Shown: in pieces, positions 1 through 7,992 of the stretch
Numbering within the stretch: position 1 is the stretch's first letter
How the letters are laid out: each line of letters begins with the position of its first letter
Assembly: GCF_047501175.1 (NCBI RefSeq)
Contig: NZ_JBEQWH010000007.1
Location: 1 to 64,000 of the forward strand
Source of the DNA: Methanoprimaticola sp047501175
GTDB lineage: Archaea; Thermoplasmatota; Thermoplasmata; Methanomassiliicoccales; Methanomethylophilaceae
Direction of reading: 5' to 3'
DNA length: 64,000 nt
The notes under the pieces: model-generated
What the model was told of the DNA's origin: nothing
Database searches by the model: none
The model's input: the letters and a program-made list of their open reading frames with translations, nothing else
Position numbers and translations under genes: made by a program

Positions 1-489
1 ACCGTTTCAAATCCACGAGGATGTCTATATGACACCAGAATTAGGAAACACACTAGTACATCGAGCGGTTATTCCAACATGATTCTACACTAGAATTATT
101 GATATTTAACATTGGAACATACATCCAATTAAATAGTCATGAATCGTACATTGATATGCAGGTGCTCTGAGAAAGGCACCGGGCGGTGTGATACCAAGAT
201 ATGGACCGTAATAAATGAAAAGAATATCGAGTTGAACAATTGAGTTTTCAACACGAGACATGTAGTAACATGGAGTGCGATAGAAGTGATTTGACAAAAA
301 CTCCAGAAATGGAATGCATTTACAGAGTAGAATGAAACATAGACCCTACGAACGTATGATTCTCTAGCAAACCGCAATGCTATCTCACTAAGCAATTCGG
401 CGACAGATGCTCGAGAATCATTTAGATCTTATGACAAAGCAGTACTAACTGGAGGTTCGCCCCCATTACACCCATTAGATGGTGATCAC
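1..489. other. AT-rich edge region without convincing gene
   Basis: This stretch is clearly richer in A and T than the coding DNA to its right. Two overlapping minus-strand reading frames of 63 and 88 codons (106-395) have no start context or recognisable domain and read like chance frames. No tRNA fold, repeat array or insertion-sequence end was found. It may be a decayed insertion or a long upstream region of the next gene. Confidence 0.5.
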
Positions 490-1047
490 ATGAGTAAAAG
501 ATATCGTTACATCATCACATTTGCACTGATATCGATAATAGTAGTGTCATCTGTCGCTCTGGTGCATGTAAGACAGGAGAACATGGAGAAGAACGAATGG
601 TTTGAGACTCCAAAGGTCAATGAGGGCCTCATCAAAACAGAGAACTTCTCCATCGACGACCCTCGGCTCGGTTCGAGATTGGTCGGAAAGATATTCATAT
701 ACAATATGGGGGAATCCCTGGAGGTCTTAATCGTTGCACATGCCCATGTCGCACCCGGGGACAAGTGCGGCATAGCTCTGGCTGTATATCCAGAGCTTAT
801 AATCTCCGAAGTGGACTTTGAGTACAGGGATTCCATTGATCCAGATAAGTATATCATGATCTTAAAAGGGGCCGAAGTAATGTCATTCCATCTGGACCTT
901 CCTAACGACGGAGTAGGCGGGGACGGGACGATCGTCATGAGATGCGAGGGCTCGGACCAACTCGAAAAGGGAGCAGGATCGATCAGATTCAGATTCACAG
1001 CGAACTATACCGTAGAGGATCTCACGGTGGAGCTTCCGCCCTGGTGA
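490..1047 (+). CDS. Membrane-anchored exported protein, unknown function
   Basis: 185 residues. One hydrophobic segment (about residues 8-26) looks like a signal anchor, and the rest should lie outside the membrane. The outer part is beta-type in composition and holds two cysteines (GDKCG and MRCEG). The start follows GGTGAT at 481-486, the ribosome-binding sequence seen before many genes here. Its first exported segment (G-x-I-x-TE-x-F-x-I-D, then G-x-I-x-IY-x-x-G) matches the same part of the protein at 51463-52041, so the two are probably paralogs. It stands alone ahead of purP. I do not recognise the family. Confidence 0.75.
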   Translation: MSKRYRYIITFALISIIVVSSVALVHVRQENMEKNEWFETPKVNEGLIKTENFSIDDPRLGSRLVGKIFIYNMGESLEVLIVAHAHVAPGDKCGIALAVYPELIISEVDFEYRDSIDPDKYIMILKGAEVMSFHLDLPNDGVGGDGTIVMRCEGSDQLEKGAGSIRFRFTANYTVEDLTVELPPW

Positions 1048-1172
1048 TGGCCCCCGACATCAAGGCCCGAGATTACCATCCCGCATCATCCTGAGAATGA
1101 CCCGGCGTGCATCGCGACAGCGACCTCCCCGGCTCCTGCAGCAGGACAGGTACGACCTGCCGCGAACACACT

Positions 1173-1190
1173 GGGTCCATCGTCGGACCC
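1173..1190. other. Hairpin GGGTCC/GGACCC between genes
   Basis: A perfect 6-bp stem with a 6-base loop lies between the end of the exported protein gene and purP, just upstream of the purP TATA box. It may end the upstream transcript. A weaker GCAGG/CCTGC stem (1141-1160) lies beside it. Confidence 0.4.
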
Positions 1191-1199
1191 GATGGCACG

Positions 1200-1208
1200 C
1201 ATAAATAC
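1200..1208 (+). promoter_or_regulatory. TATA box of purP
   Basis: CATAAATAC lies 35 bases before the purP ATG. Transcription would begin near 1229, giving a leader of about 14 bases. The only AT-rich element in an otherwise GC-rich 195-base gap. Confidence 0.45.
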
Positions 1209-1242
1209 CTGCACCCTCTATCCCGACCTAGAGGTTTATTAA

Positions 1243-2400
1243 ATGATCAGCAGAGACGTTGTTCTTGGCAACCTTGAGGGGTACGACCTCAAAGATGCCA
1301 AGATCGGAGTCCTGGCATCACACTCCGCGCTGGACACCTGCGAAGGTGCCGCATCGGAGGGTTTCAGGACCGTCGCCGTCTGCCAGAAAGGCAGGGACGC
1401 CGCCTTCTCCAGGTACTTCAGGGCCCAGAGGGACTCTGCGGGCAACCTGACCAGAGGGGTCGTCGACGACACCATAATGCTCGACAAGTTCAACCAGATC
1501 ATGCAGCCGGAGGTCCAGCAGGACCTCATGAAAAGGAACGCGCTGTTCGTACCCAACAGGTCGTTCACATCCTACTGTTCGATCGACGACGTAGAGGACA
1601 ACTACGCCGTTCCCATGGTCGGGAGCAGGAACCTCCTCCGTTCCGAGGAGAGAGGGGAGGAGAGGGACTACTACTGGCTTCTCGAGAAGGCAGGCATGCC
1701 CTTCCCCCAGAAGGTCGAGAAACCCGAGGACATAGACGGACTCACGATCATCAAGGTCCATCATGCCGTCAAGAAGCTGGAGAGGGGGTTCTTCACCGCG
1801 AAGGACTACGACCAGTTCGTGGAGAAGTCCACCGAGCTCATCGCCCAGGGCGTCCTGGAGCCCGACTTCGTCGAGCACGCCAGGATGGAGAAGTACATCA
1901 TAGGTCCAGTGTTCAACCTCGACTTCTTCTACAATCCGCTGGAGGAGAAGGGAGAGAAGACCGAGCTCCTGGGCGTCGACTGGAGGTTCGAGAGCTCCCT
2001 GGACGGATACGTCAGGCTCCCCGCCAAACAGCAGGTGGAGCTCGAGGAGGACGGCATCATCCCCGAGTACACCGTCTGCGGACACAACATGGCCACCATA
2101 AGGGAATCGCTCCTGGACAAGGCCTTCGAGCTTGCCGAGAAGTATGTGGAGGCGACGAAGAAGTTCTACGACCCCGGGATCATCGGGCCGTTCTGCCTCC
2201 AGACCTGTGTCGACAAGGACCTGAACTTCCACATATACGACGTCGCACCCCGCATAGGCGGAGGGACCAACGTTCACATGTCCTGGGGACATCCCTATGG
2301 CAACACGCTCTGGAGGACCAACATGTCATCCGGGAGGAGGCTTGCCATGCTCGTCCGTGAGGCGATCGAGCAGGAACGTGTCGATGAGATCGTCACATGA
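1243..2400 (+). CDS. purP: FAICAR synthetase PurP (ATP-grasp, formate-dependent)
   Basis: 385 residues. PurP is the archaeal enzyme that uses formate and ATP to formylate AICAR in the ninth step of IMP synthesis, replacing the folate-dependent PurH transformylase. The protein has the family order: an N-terminal preATP-grasp domain (residues 1-125, with SHSALDTCEGA) and a C-terminal ATP-grasp domain, ending with the conserved region around PRIGGGTNVHMSWGHPYG (about 343-360). Length is slightly above the usual 360. The start is an ATG with GAGGT upstream. Use of formate fits a methanogen. Nothing suggests a larger purine operon here; the next gene begins 10 bases after the stop. Confidence 0.95.
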   Translation: MISRDVVLGNLEGYDLKDAKIGVLASHSALDTCEGAASEGFRTVAVCQKGRDAAFSRYFRAQRDSAGNLTRGVVDDTIMLDKFNQIMQPEVQQDLMKRNALFVPNRSFTSYCSIDDVEDNYAVPMVGSRNLLRSEERGEERDYYWLLEKAGMPFPQKVEKPEDIDGLTIIKVHHAVKKLERGFFTAKDYDQFVEKSTELIAQGVLEPDFVEHARMEKYIIGPVFNLDFFYNPLEEKGEKTELLGVDWRFESSLDGYVRLPAKQQVELEEDGIIPEYTVCGHNMATIRESLLDKAFELAEKYVEATKKFYDPGIIGPFCLQTCVDKDLNFHIYDVAPRIGGGTNVHMSWGHPYGNTLWRTNMSSGRRLAMLVREAIEQERVDEIVT

Positions 2401-2410
2401 GGCGTTTCAT

Positions 2411-3025
2411 ATGAAGAGTCATACGATAGCATTCGCGATCCTCGCCGTGCTCGCGGTCATGATGGTGCCCGCATTCGACTCGGACGGGGCATCCATAGAC
2501 ACCCCTGATGGAACCTTCGAGTTCGACAACAGGAACGGAGGGACGCTCACATTCACGGTGAACAACACCAATGGCGGAAGTTTCGTCATGGACGTGGTCG
2601 TCCAGGAGAACGGCAGGACCGTCGCGTCCGTCGAAGACATAGATGTGCCGGCAGGCGAGAAGGTGGTGGTCTCCGTCCCGATGGGCGACTTCAAGGATGT
2701 CGGGACCCATCAGGTCAGGGTCATCTGCACTCCTGCAGGCAATTTCGAAGGGAACGAGTTCAATGCCGAGATAGAGGTCGGGAAGAACCTCCTCAACAAT
2801 GCCGCGACATACATCGTCATCGCGATCGTGATCATCGTCATCGCGGTCTTCGCGTACCTCAAGATACGCGACTCGCCCAAGAAGAAGACCGAGATGACAT
2901 TCGAACAGCTGGAGGCCGAACGCAAAGCGGAGATGGCTGCCAAATCCGACAAGAGGAAGTCCAAGGATGCGGCACCCACCACCGAGAGGCAGAGGTACCT
3001 GGCTGACAAGAAGAAGAAAGACTGA
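2411..3025 (+). CDS. Secreted or membrane-anchored CARDB-like protein
   Basis: 204 residues. A signal peptide (1-22, ending near FDSDGAS) precedes a beta-sandwich-like domain of about 110 residues in which phrases such as GGTLTFTVNNTNGG and PAGEKVVVSVPMG recall CARDB/NEW3 adhesion-type domains. A C-terminal membrane helix (about 138-157, TYIVIAIVIIVIAVFAY) is followed by a lysine-rich cytoplasmic tail of about 45 residues. The reading frame is open further upstream inside purP, but the ATG at 2411 directly precedes the signal peptide. A strong hairpin follows the stop. Probably a cell-surface protein; the partner is unknown. Confidence 0.75.
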   Translation: MKSHTIAFAILAVLAVMMVPAFDSDGASIDTPDGTFEFDNRNGGTLTFTVNNTNGGSFVMDVVVQENGRTVASVEDIDVPAGEKVVVSVPMGDFKDVGTHQVRVICTPAGNFEGNEFNAEIEVGKNLLNNAATYIVIAIVIIVIAVFAYLKIRDSPKKKTEMTFEQLEAERKAEMAAKSDKRKSKDAAPTTERQRYLADKKKKD

Positions 3026-3034
3026 TCCGGAAAC

Positions 3035-3065
3035 GGCCCCTGTCCCACATCGTGGGATGGGGGCC
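3035..3065 (+). terminator. Hairpin terminator after surface protein gene
   Basis: Two stacked 6-bp stems, GGCCCC/GGGGCC and TCCCAC/GTGGGA, are split by a TG/TG mismatch and have a 3-base loop. The stem starts 10 bases after the stop codon and an AT-rich stretch follows. Confidence 0.65.
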
Positions 3066-3252
3066 ACATTATCACATTATTGCCAACGACCCTCGGTCGC
3101 GTGAATTATACCGTCCCCGGGCCATCCATGAATTGAATGGGTCGGAACGGAGGTATGCTCAGCCTGTGCACACATTCTTGCGAGGTACGATGCGGGCGAG
3201 TTATCTGTCTTCTAGTAGCCGGCTACCGACCCATTCGTCAGCCACTATCTTC

Positions 3253-3388
3253 AGTAACACGTTTTTAATATAAATAACACTCACCCATCCAACATCTTCC
3301 ATCTCGCATCATTCGCATCAAGTTGTTTAAAAATACAAATTCAATATACTTATGCATGTAGTGTTACAAATTTTGAGATAGTGTTATC
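3253..3388. promoter_or_regulatory. Four TAACAC operator-like boxes
   Basis: TAACAC occurs at 3255-3260 and 3275-3280, exactly 20 bases apart. Its complement GTGTTA occurs at 3361-3366 and 3381-3386, again exactly 20 bases apart. So two direct-repeat pairs face each other across about 80 bases. The right-hand pair lies where transcription from the TATA box at 3326-3335 should begin (about 3355-3360). This placement suits a repressor of the transporter operon downstream; the regulator is unknown. Confidence 0.55.
3326..3335 (+). promoter_or_regulatory. TATA box of the ABC importer operon
   Basis: TTTAAAAATA lies about 77 bases before the first gene of the importer operon, with predicted initiation near 3358, inside the third TAACAC-type box. 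The 386-base gap before the operon (3026-3411) holds only the terminator, the boxes and this promoter; the short plus-strand frame at 3052-3273 has no support. Confidence 0.5.
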
Positions 3389-3411
3389 TACAAGCATGAG
3401 AATTCGCTCGC

Positions 3412-4686
3412 ATGGCGGACAAAAAGACATTCTTGGCAGTTGCGGTCATAGCCATAGTGATCGTAGCTGCCGCAGCTGTCCTTTTGACAAATAAGGACAC
3501 GCCTACAGATGACACAGATCTGAAAGACTTCGCGGGACAGGAGATTGTGACCGTTGAAAACCTGGACAACGGCGTCATCGCCGTCGGACAGGACTCGTTC
3601 AGATGGGCCACCTATTTCGGGATTGCGGATAAATGCGTCATGATCGACCAGAATGACATGACGAATTACCTTGGAAAGGCATTCATGTATCACGGACGCG
3701 CGATCGTGGATATCGAGGGCGGGGATTCTGCCAAGCTCACAGGCGACGATGCCGCTCGGAAATACTTCACACACACCAACTGCGGGATCACGATGGACGA
3801 CGTCCGTACCATCATCGAACTCGACCCATCCATAATGATCGTACCCGAGAGCTTCTACACGGACTATCGTAACGAGATGAAGGCCATAGAGAGCGAGGGG
3901 ATAAACACCGTCACCATCGGATACATCTACACATTCCTTGACAAGGACATGAAGATAACCGACAAGCTGGAACAGAACATCGATATCCTCTCCAGGGCCC
4001 TGAACATGGAGCCTCGCGGAGAGGAGCTCAAGAACGCATTCTCCTCCATCGTCGAGGACCTTCAGGACCTCTCGTCCAAGATGAAGATCAAGAGGACCGC
4101 GTACGTCGGATCCGTCGCATACAACGGCGCCCACGGGATGAGCTCCTCCCTCAGATACTATCTGCCCTTCGAGCTTGCAGGCGTCACGAACATCATCGCC
4201 GGCGAAGCGGAATACGTCGAGTCCGGAGTGAAGGAATACTCCATTTCAACGATAGCATCCGGTGTTCAAAGCGATACGATCCTCTTCGTCGATGCATCCG
4301 GATATTCCATGAACACGGACAACACATCCAAAGGGATCATCGAGATGTTCGCCGGACATGATGCATACCTGATCGCACCGTACATCTGGACTGGGATCAA
4401 CTACGAGAACGTGTTCATCGATGCATATCAGATCCTCAGATACGCCTACGGGGACGACATAATCACCGAAGAACAGCTGGAGAAGAAGATCAACGATGTG
4501 TATGACAAGTTCTTCGGGACTCACGAGTCCAACCGCAACATATCCGAGTTCTCCAAGTACACCATCGCCCTTCCCGAGAAGGGGACCAGCATCTTTGAGG
4601 ACATGAACGCCATGTACATGGCTGCGAAGGGCAATCCCATCTACGGGAAGCTGACGGCCAACTCCGACGGGACGCTCTCGTTCTGA
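3412..4686 (+). CDS. ABC importer substrate-binding protein (BtuF/FepB type)
   Basis: 424 residues. An N-terminal hydrophobic anchor (about 6-26) without a lipobox cysteine is followed by a periplasmic-binding-like fold of the class that delivers iron-siderophore, haem or cobalamin to FecCD permeases. The usual two-lobe order is visible: an N lobe with VIAVGQDSFRWATYFG, a central linking helix (about 175-215) and a C lobe with a TILFVDASG strand. It leads a four-gene operon with permease, ATPase and methyltransferase. The substrate cannot be read from sequence: iron, cobalt or corrinoid are all possible, and methanogens need all three. Confidence 0.85.
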   Translation: MADKKTFLAVAVIAIVIVAAAAVLLTNKDTPTDDTDLKDFAGQEIVTVENLDNGVIAVGQDSFRWATYFGIADKCVMIDQNDMTNYLGKAFMYHGRAIVDIEGGDSAKLTGDDAARKYFTHTNCGITMDDVRTIIELDPSIMIVPESFYTDYRNEMKAIESEGINTVTIGYIYTFLDKDMKITDKLEQNIDILSRALNMEPRGEELKNAFSSIVEDLQDLSSKMKIKRTAYVGSVAYNGAHGMSSSLRYYLPFELAGVTNIIAGEAEYVESGVKEYSISTIASGVQSDTILFVDASGYSMNTDNTSKGIIEMFAGHDAYLIAPYIWTGINYENVFIDAYQILRYAYGDDIITEEQLEKKINDVYDKFFGTHESNRNISEFSKYTIALPEKGTSIFEDMNAMYMAAKGNPIYGKLTANSDGTLSF

Positions 4687-4694
4687 TAAACGCA

Positions 4695-4714
4695 GGGCCT
4701 TCCCCGGAGGGCCC
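4695..4714 (+). terminator. Intercistronic hairpin after the binding protein
   Basis: GGGCCTTCC and GGAGGGCCC form a 9-bp stem with one G-T pair in the 51-base gap between binding protein and permease. In ABC operons such stems commonly lower expression of the distal genes or protect the upstream message; which applies here is unknown. Confidence 0.45.
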
Positions 4715-4737
4715 ACCATTAGATTCAGTTGATACGG

Positions 4738-5841
4738 ATGACGAGTGAAGGAGTATCGAGATTCAAACAGCACGGACACCGCAGGGCCCTCATCATAGCA
4801 TCGCTCGGAGTGATGACCGCGATCTCCGCGATAGGCGTACTGTATCTGAACGCAGGAGGGGTCTCGTTCAAGGATATCGTCAAGATCCTTCTCGGCATCG
4901 ACGAGGGCATCGCATCCATAGACCGCACCATCGTCCTGACGGCCGGCGTCCCACGCATCCTGTCGTGCATACTGGCGGGTTTCGCTCTCGGGATCGCAGG
5001 TGCCGTGATGCAATGCGTGCTGAAGAACCCCCTCGGATCCCCCTATACATTGGGAGTGTCCAATGCGGCCGCGTTCGGAGCGTCCATCGGGATCGTCCTC
5101 CTCGGAGGAGGGACGATACTGGGACAGAGCGGTGCGGAGATCAACATAAGCAATCCGTACATCGTCGCGGGGAGCGCGTTCGTATGGGCGATGATAGCCA
5201 CGATGGTTATTGTAGCTCTCGTCAAGGTGACCAAGGTCAGTCCCGAGACGATGGTGCTGGCAGGGGTCGCCCTGAGCTCCATATTCTCGGCCGGGATCAG
5301 CCTCCTCCAGTACATCTACAACGAATATGCACTGTCCACGATAGTGTTCTGGCAGTTCGGGTCTATGGGGAAGGCCACGATAGAGGAGCTGACCATGATC
5401 GCCATCGTAGCGGCTGCGATATGCCTGTATTTCCTCTACAACAGACTGGACTACAACGCACTCGATACAGGAGATGACGTAGCGGCATCCGTAGGCGTCA
5501 ATGTGGAACGCCTTAGAATAATATCTCTCGTACTGTCTGCGCTCCTGACCGCGGTCGTGGTGTCATTCATGGGGATCGTCGCGTTCATAGGACTTCTGGG
5601 CCCCCACATCGTGAGAAGGCTCGTAGGCAATGACCATCGCTATCTCCTGCCGGGATCGATGCTGCTTGGTGCGCTGATCCTGCTGATATCGGACTGCGTC
5701 GGTCAGAACCTCATGGACTTCACGTTGCCCGTCGGCATAATCACATCGTTCCTTGGAGGCCCCCTATTCCTGTATCTCCTGGTCATGGGATACAGGAAGA
5801 AGAATGGAAGACTGAAGGAATTCATATCCCGGAGGCAATGA
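4738..5841 (+). CDS. FecCD/BtuC-family ABC permease
   Basis: About 367 residues with nine or ten membrane helices. Family landmarks are present: the VPRILSCILAGFALGIAGAVMQ region near residue 70, the PYTLGVSNAAAFGA loop, and the C-terminal GIVAFIGLLGPHIVRRLVG segment followed by GGPLFLYLL. These match permeases for siderophores and vitamin B12. I start at the ATG 4738; a TTG three codons earlier is possible. The stop is one base before the ATPase start, so the two are translationally coupled. It forms the membrane channel of the importer. Confidence 0.9.
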   Translation: MTSEGVSRFKQHGHRRALIIASLGVMTAISAIGVLYLNAGGVSFKDIVKILLGIDEGIASIDRTIVLTAGVPRILSCILAGFALGIAGAVMQCVLKNPLGSPYTLGVSNAAAFGASIGIVLLGGGTILGQSGAEINISNPYIVAGSAFVWAMIATMVIVALVKVTKVSPETMVLAGVALSSIFSAGISLLQYIYNEYALSTIVFWQFGSMGKATIEELTMIAIVAAAICLYFLYNRLDYNALDTGDDVAASVGVNVERLRIISLVLSALLTAVVVSFMGIVAFIGLLGPHIVRRLVGNDHRYLLPGSMLLGALILLISDCVGQNLMDFTLPVGIITSFLGGPLFLYLLVMGYRKKNGRLKEFISRRQ

Positions 5842-5842
5842 G

Positions 5843-6661
5843 ATGTCGATATTGGATGTGAATGACGTCCAGTTCTCATACGGTGAGAAAAGGGTTCTCG
5901 AAGAGATCTCCTTCGCCGCGGAGAAGAACACGATCCTGTCCATCCTGGGGCCCAACGGCGTTGGGAAGACCACCCTGTTGAAATGCATATGCGGACTCCA
6001 CAGACCGGAAAGGGGATCGATAGAGGTCGACGGGACCGACATCCTGAAGCTCAATGCCCGCGAGATGGCTAAGAACATCGCATATGTCCCTCAGAAATCC
6101 GCGGCCACACGCACTACCGTATTCGACTCGGTGCTCATCGGCCGCAGGCCGCACATAGACTGGACGACCACTGAGGAGGACATGGAGATCGCGTGGAGGT
6201 CCATGGAGTCCCTGGGACTCCAGGACAAATCCCTGGAGTATGTGGACGAGATAAGCGGAGGGGAGTTCCAGAAGGTGCAGATAGCCAGGGCGATAACCCA
6301 GGAGCCCAAGATCCTCATACTTGACGAACCCTCCAACAATCTGGACATCGCCAACCAGCACATGACGATGAGGATGGTGGAACACGTCGTTCGCCAACAC
6401 GGACTGTGCACCGTGATGACCATGCATGACATCAACCTTGCGACGTACTACTCGGACCGGTTCATGTTCGTGAAGAACGGGCACATCGTCGCCTACGGGG
6501 GGAGCGAGGTGATCGCTCCGGAGACGATCAGGGACGTGTACGGTATCGAAGTGGATGTCATCCAACACAAGGGTCAGGCCATCGTGGTACCGCTGAAGGA
6601 ACAGCCGAACCTCGATGACCTCACGCTTCCGGGGGTCGGCGGACACGGACATACGGAGTGA
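5843..6661 (+). CDS. ABC importer ATP-binding protein (FepC/BtuD type)
   Basis: 272 residues. All ABC ATPase motifs are intact: Walker A GPNGVGKTT (about 38-46), signature ISGGEFQKVQIARA (about 138-150), Walker B ILILDEPSNNLD (about 158-170) and the switch histidine in MTMHDINLA. It powers import through the FecCD permease encoded just upstream. The C-terminus ends in GGHGHTE, a short histidine-bearing tail that could be incidental or metal-binding. The next gene starts 4 bases downstream. Confidence 0.93.
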   Translation: MSILDVNDVQFSYGEKRVLEEISFAAEKNTILSILGPNGVGKTTLLKCICGLHRPERGSIEVDGTDILKLNAREMAKNIAYVPQKSAATRTTVFDSVLIGRRPHIDWTTTEEDMEIAWRSMESLGLQDKSLEYVDEISGGEFQKVQIARAITQEPKILILDEPSNNLDIANQHMTMRMVEHVVRQHGLCTVMTMHDINLATYYSDRFMFVKNGHIVAYGGSEVIAPETIRDVYGIEVDVIQHKGQAIVVPLKEQPNLDDLTLPGVGGHGHTE

Positions 6662-6665
6662 TGGA

Positions 6666-7448
6666 ATGAAACCGCATCCATTCGAGGGAGAAGGCCTCAC
6701 ACACGAACAGACACTCAGGTTCTGGGACAACTACGCCGAGAAATACTCCGGATTCCAACAAGGGGACATCCCCGATCAGATAATCGACCGCCTCTTCGAC
6801 ATCGGCCTGCTGGAGGCCGGATGCAGCGTCCTCGAGCTCGGTTCTGGACCCGGGACCTACTCCCTCAAAATGGCGCCCCGCATCGGATCCCTGTCATGTC
6901 TCGATGCCTCTGCGAACATGCTCAAACGGCTAAAAGGTTACGCGGATGAGAGAGGAGTGACCAACATAGAGTATCTCAACATGGATTGGAACAGGTTCTC
7001 ATCCACCAAAAGCCATGATGTGGCGATCGCGACACTGTGTCCCGGAGCGGGAACCCCCAAGGCCCTAGGGCTCATGGAAAGGGCGGCGAGAAGGGGCTGC
7101 GTGCTGGTCTCATGGATCGTGAACCATGGCGATGACCTCAACGAGATGGTCTGGAAAGGCCTGGGAAAGGACTATGGGTACGACGTGCGGAACTCCTCCC
7201 CCGGGGAGGAATGGCTGCGTGAGAACGGACGCGGCCCGGTGACGGAGACGTTCGAGGCCCGCATAGTAGCGGACATCCCTCTGGAAGAGCTCGTTGCCAA
7301 GGAGCGCAAGGCGTTCGAGACGTACGGCTACGGGGAAGAGGCCGAACGGATAGCCAGGGACATCCTGGAACCGATCTCCGAGAACGGGCTCGTCCGTTAC
7401 GACGAGATGAACAGGATGAGGGTGGTCCGCTGGACCCCTCCGTCCTGA
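6666..7448 (+). CDS. Class I SAM-dependent methyltransferase of the importer operon
   Basis: 260 residues. A Rossmann methyltransferase: motif I VLELGSGPGTYSLKMAP (about 58-74), an acidic residue ending strand 2 (SCLDAS) and motif IV region VAIATLCPG. I start at ATG 6666, preceded by GGA and placed 4 bases after the ATPase stop; an earlier frame start lies inside the ATPase gene. It is the last gene of the importer operon, which suggests that it modifies the imported ligand or a metal-carrying small molecule. That is inference; the substrate is unknown. Confidence 0.8.
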   Translation: MKPHPFEGEGLTHEQTLRFWDNYAEKYSGFQQGDIPDQIIDRLFDIGLLEAGCSVLELGSGPGTYSLKMAPRIGSLSCLDASANMLKRLKGYADERGVTNIEYLNMDWNRFSSTKSHDVAIATLCPGAGTPKALGLMERAARRGCVLVSWIVNHGDDLNEMVWKGLGKDYGYDVRNSSPGEEWLRENGRGPVTETFEARIVADIPLEELVAKERKAFETYGYGEEAERIARDILEPISENGLVRYDEMNRMRVVRWTPPS

Positions 7449-7493
7449 GATGGATGCTGACCGACGGGGTGGATCCCACCCCTCGGCAGGCAT

Positions 7494-7991
7494 TCAGAGC
7501 CTGAGTTTGGGGTCCCTCAGGTCCAGGAGTGCGACGTCACGCCTGTCTATGAAGAAACCGGCCTTCTTGTGGAGCAGGATCGAAGGTGCGTTGTCGGGCT
7601 GGATCGTGCTGTGGGCGACGGTCGCCCCGAGCTCCATGCCCTTCCTTATGCACTCCCTGAGGAGACGGTACGCGATCTCGTTCCTCCTGAAGTACGGATG
7701 GACGCCCATGTTCTCTATCCAGAGGAGATTGTCCTCATCGCAGATGTGATGCAGCATCTGGGCGAAGATGAACCCGACCACCTCGTCGTCCTCCACGGCG
7801 ACGAAGCTAAGTCCGCTGTCGAGATAGGCCTTGAAGTGTCTGGGGGACGAGGCCCCCAGATTGTCCTTCCAATCCTGGGGGAGGTCCTCCCACTTGTTCT
7901 CCAACGTGGCGGCGAAGTACTCCTTTATGCAGGAGACCTCCAGCCCGCGCACGCTCTCGATGTCCTTCACGCGGACGTTGCGGATCTCCAT
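7494..7991 (-). CDS. GNAT-family N-acetyltransferase
   Basis: 165 residues. The GNAT fold is visible: VGFIFAQMLHHI (strand 4), the acetyl-CoA motif A region VHPYFRRNEIAYRLLRECI (about 99-117), and the NAPSILLHKKAGF segment in motif B. Start at 7991 leaves one base after the argS stop, so it is the third gene of the prf1-argS unit. The longer open frame upstream lies inside argS. Likely targets include protein N-termini or small amines; a link to translation is suggested only by position. Confidence 0.8.
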   Translation of the reverse strand: MEIRNVRVKDIESVRGLEVSCIKEYFAATLENKWEDLPQDWKDNLGASSPRHFKAYLDSGLSFVAVEDDEVVGFIFAQMLHHICDEDNLLWIENMGVHPYFRRNEIAYRLLRECIRKGMELGATVAHSTIQPDNAPSILLHKKAGFFIDRRDVALLDLRDPKLRL

Positions 7992-7992
7992 C

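Noticed and set aside
106..395. Minus-strand frames of 63 and 88 codons at the window edge
   Set aside because: AT-rich, no ribosome site, no domain, mutually overlapping in different frames.
3052..3273. Plus-strand frame of 73 codons before the importer operon
   Set aside because: Starts inside a terminator hairpin and overlaps the TAACAC boxes; no coding signature.
3026..3411. Cobalamin riboswitch upstream of the importer
   Set aside because: Looked for the B12-box and a conserved multi-stem leader and saw neither; the region is AT-rich and carries repeat boxes instead.
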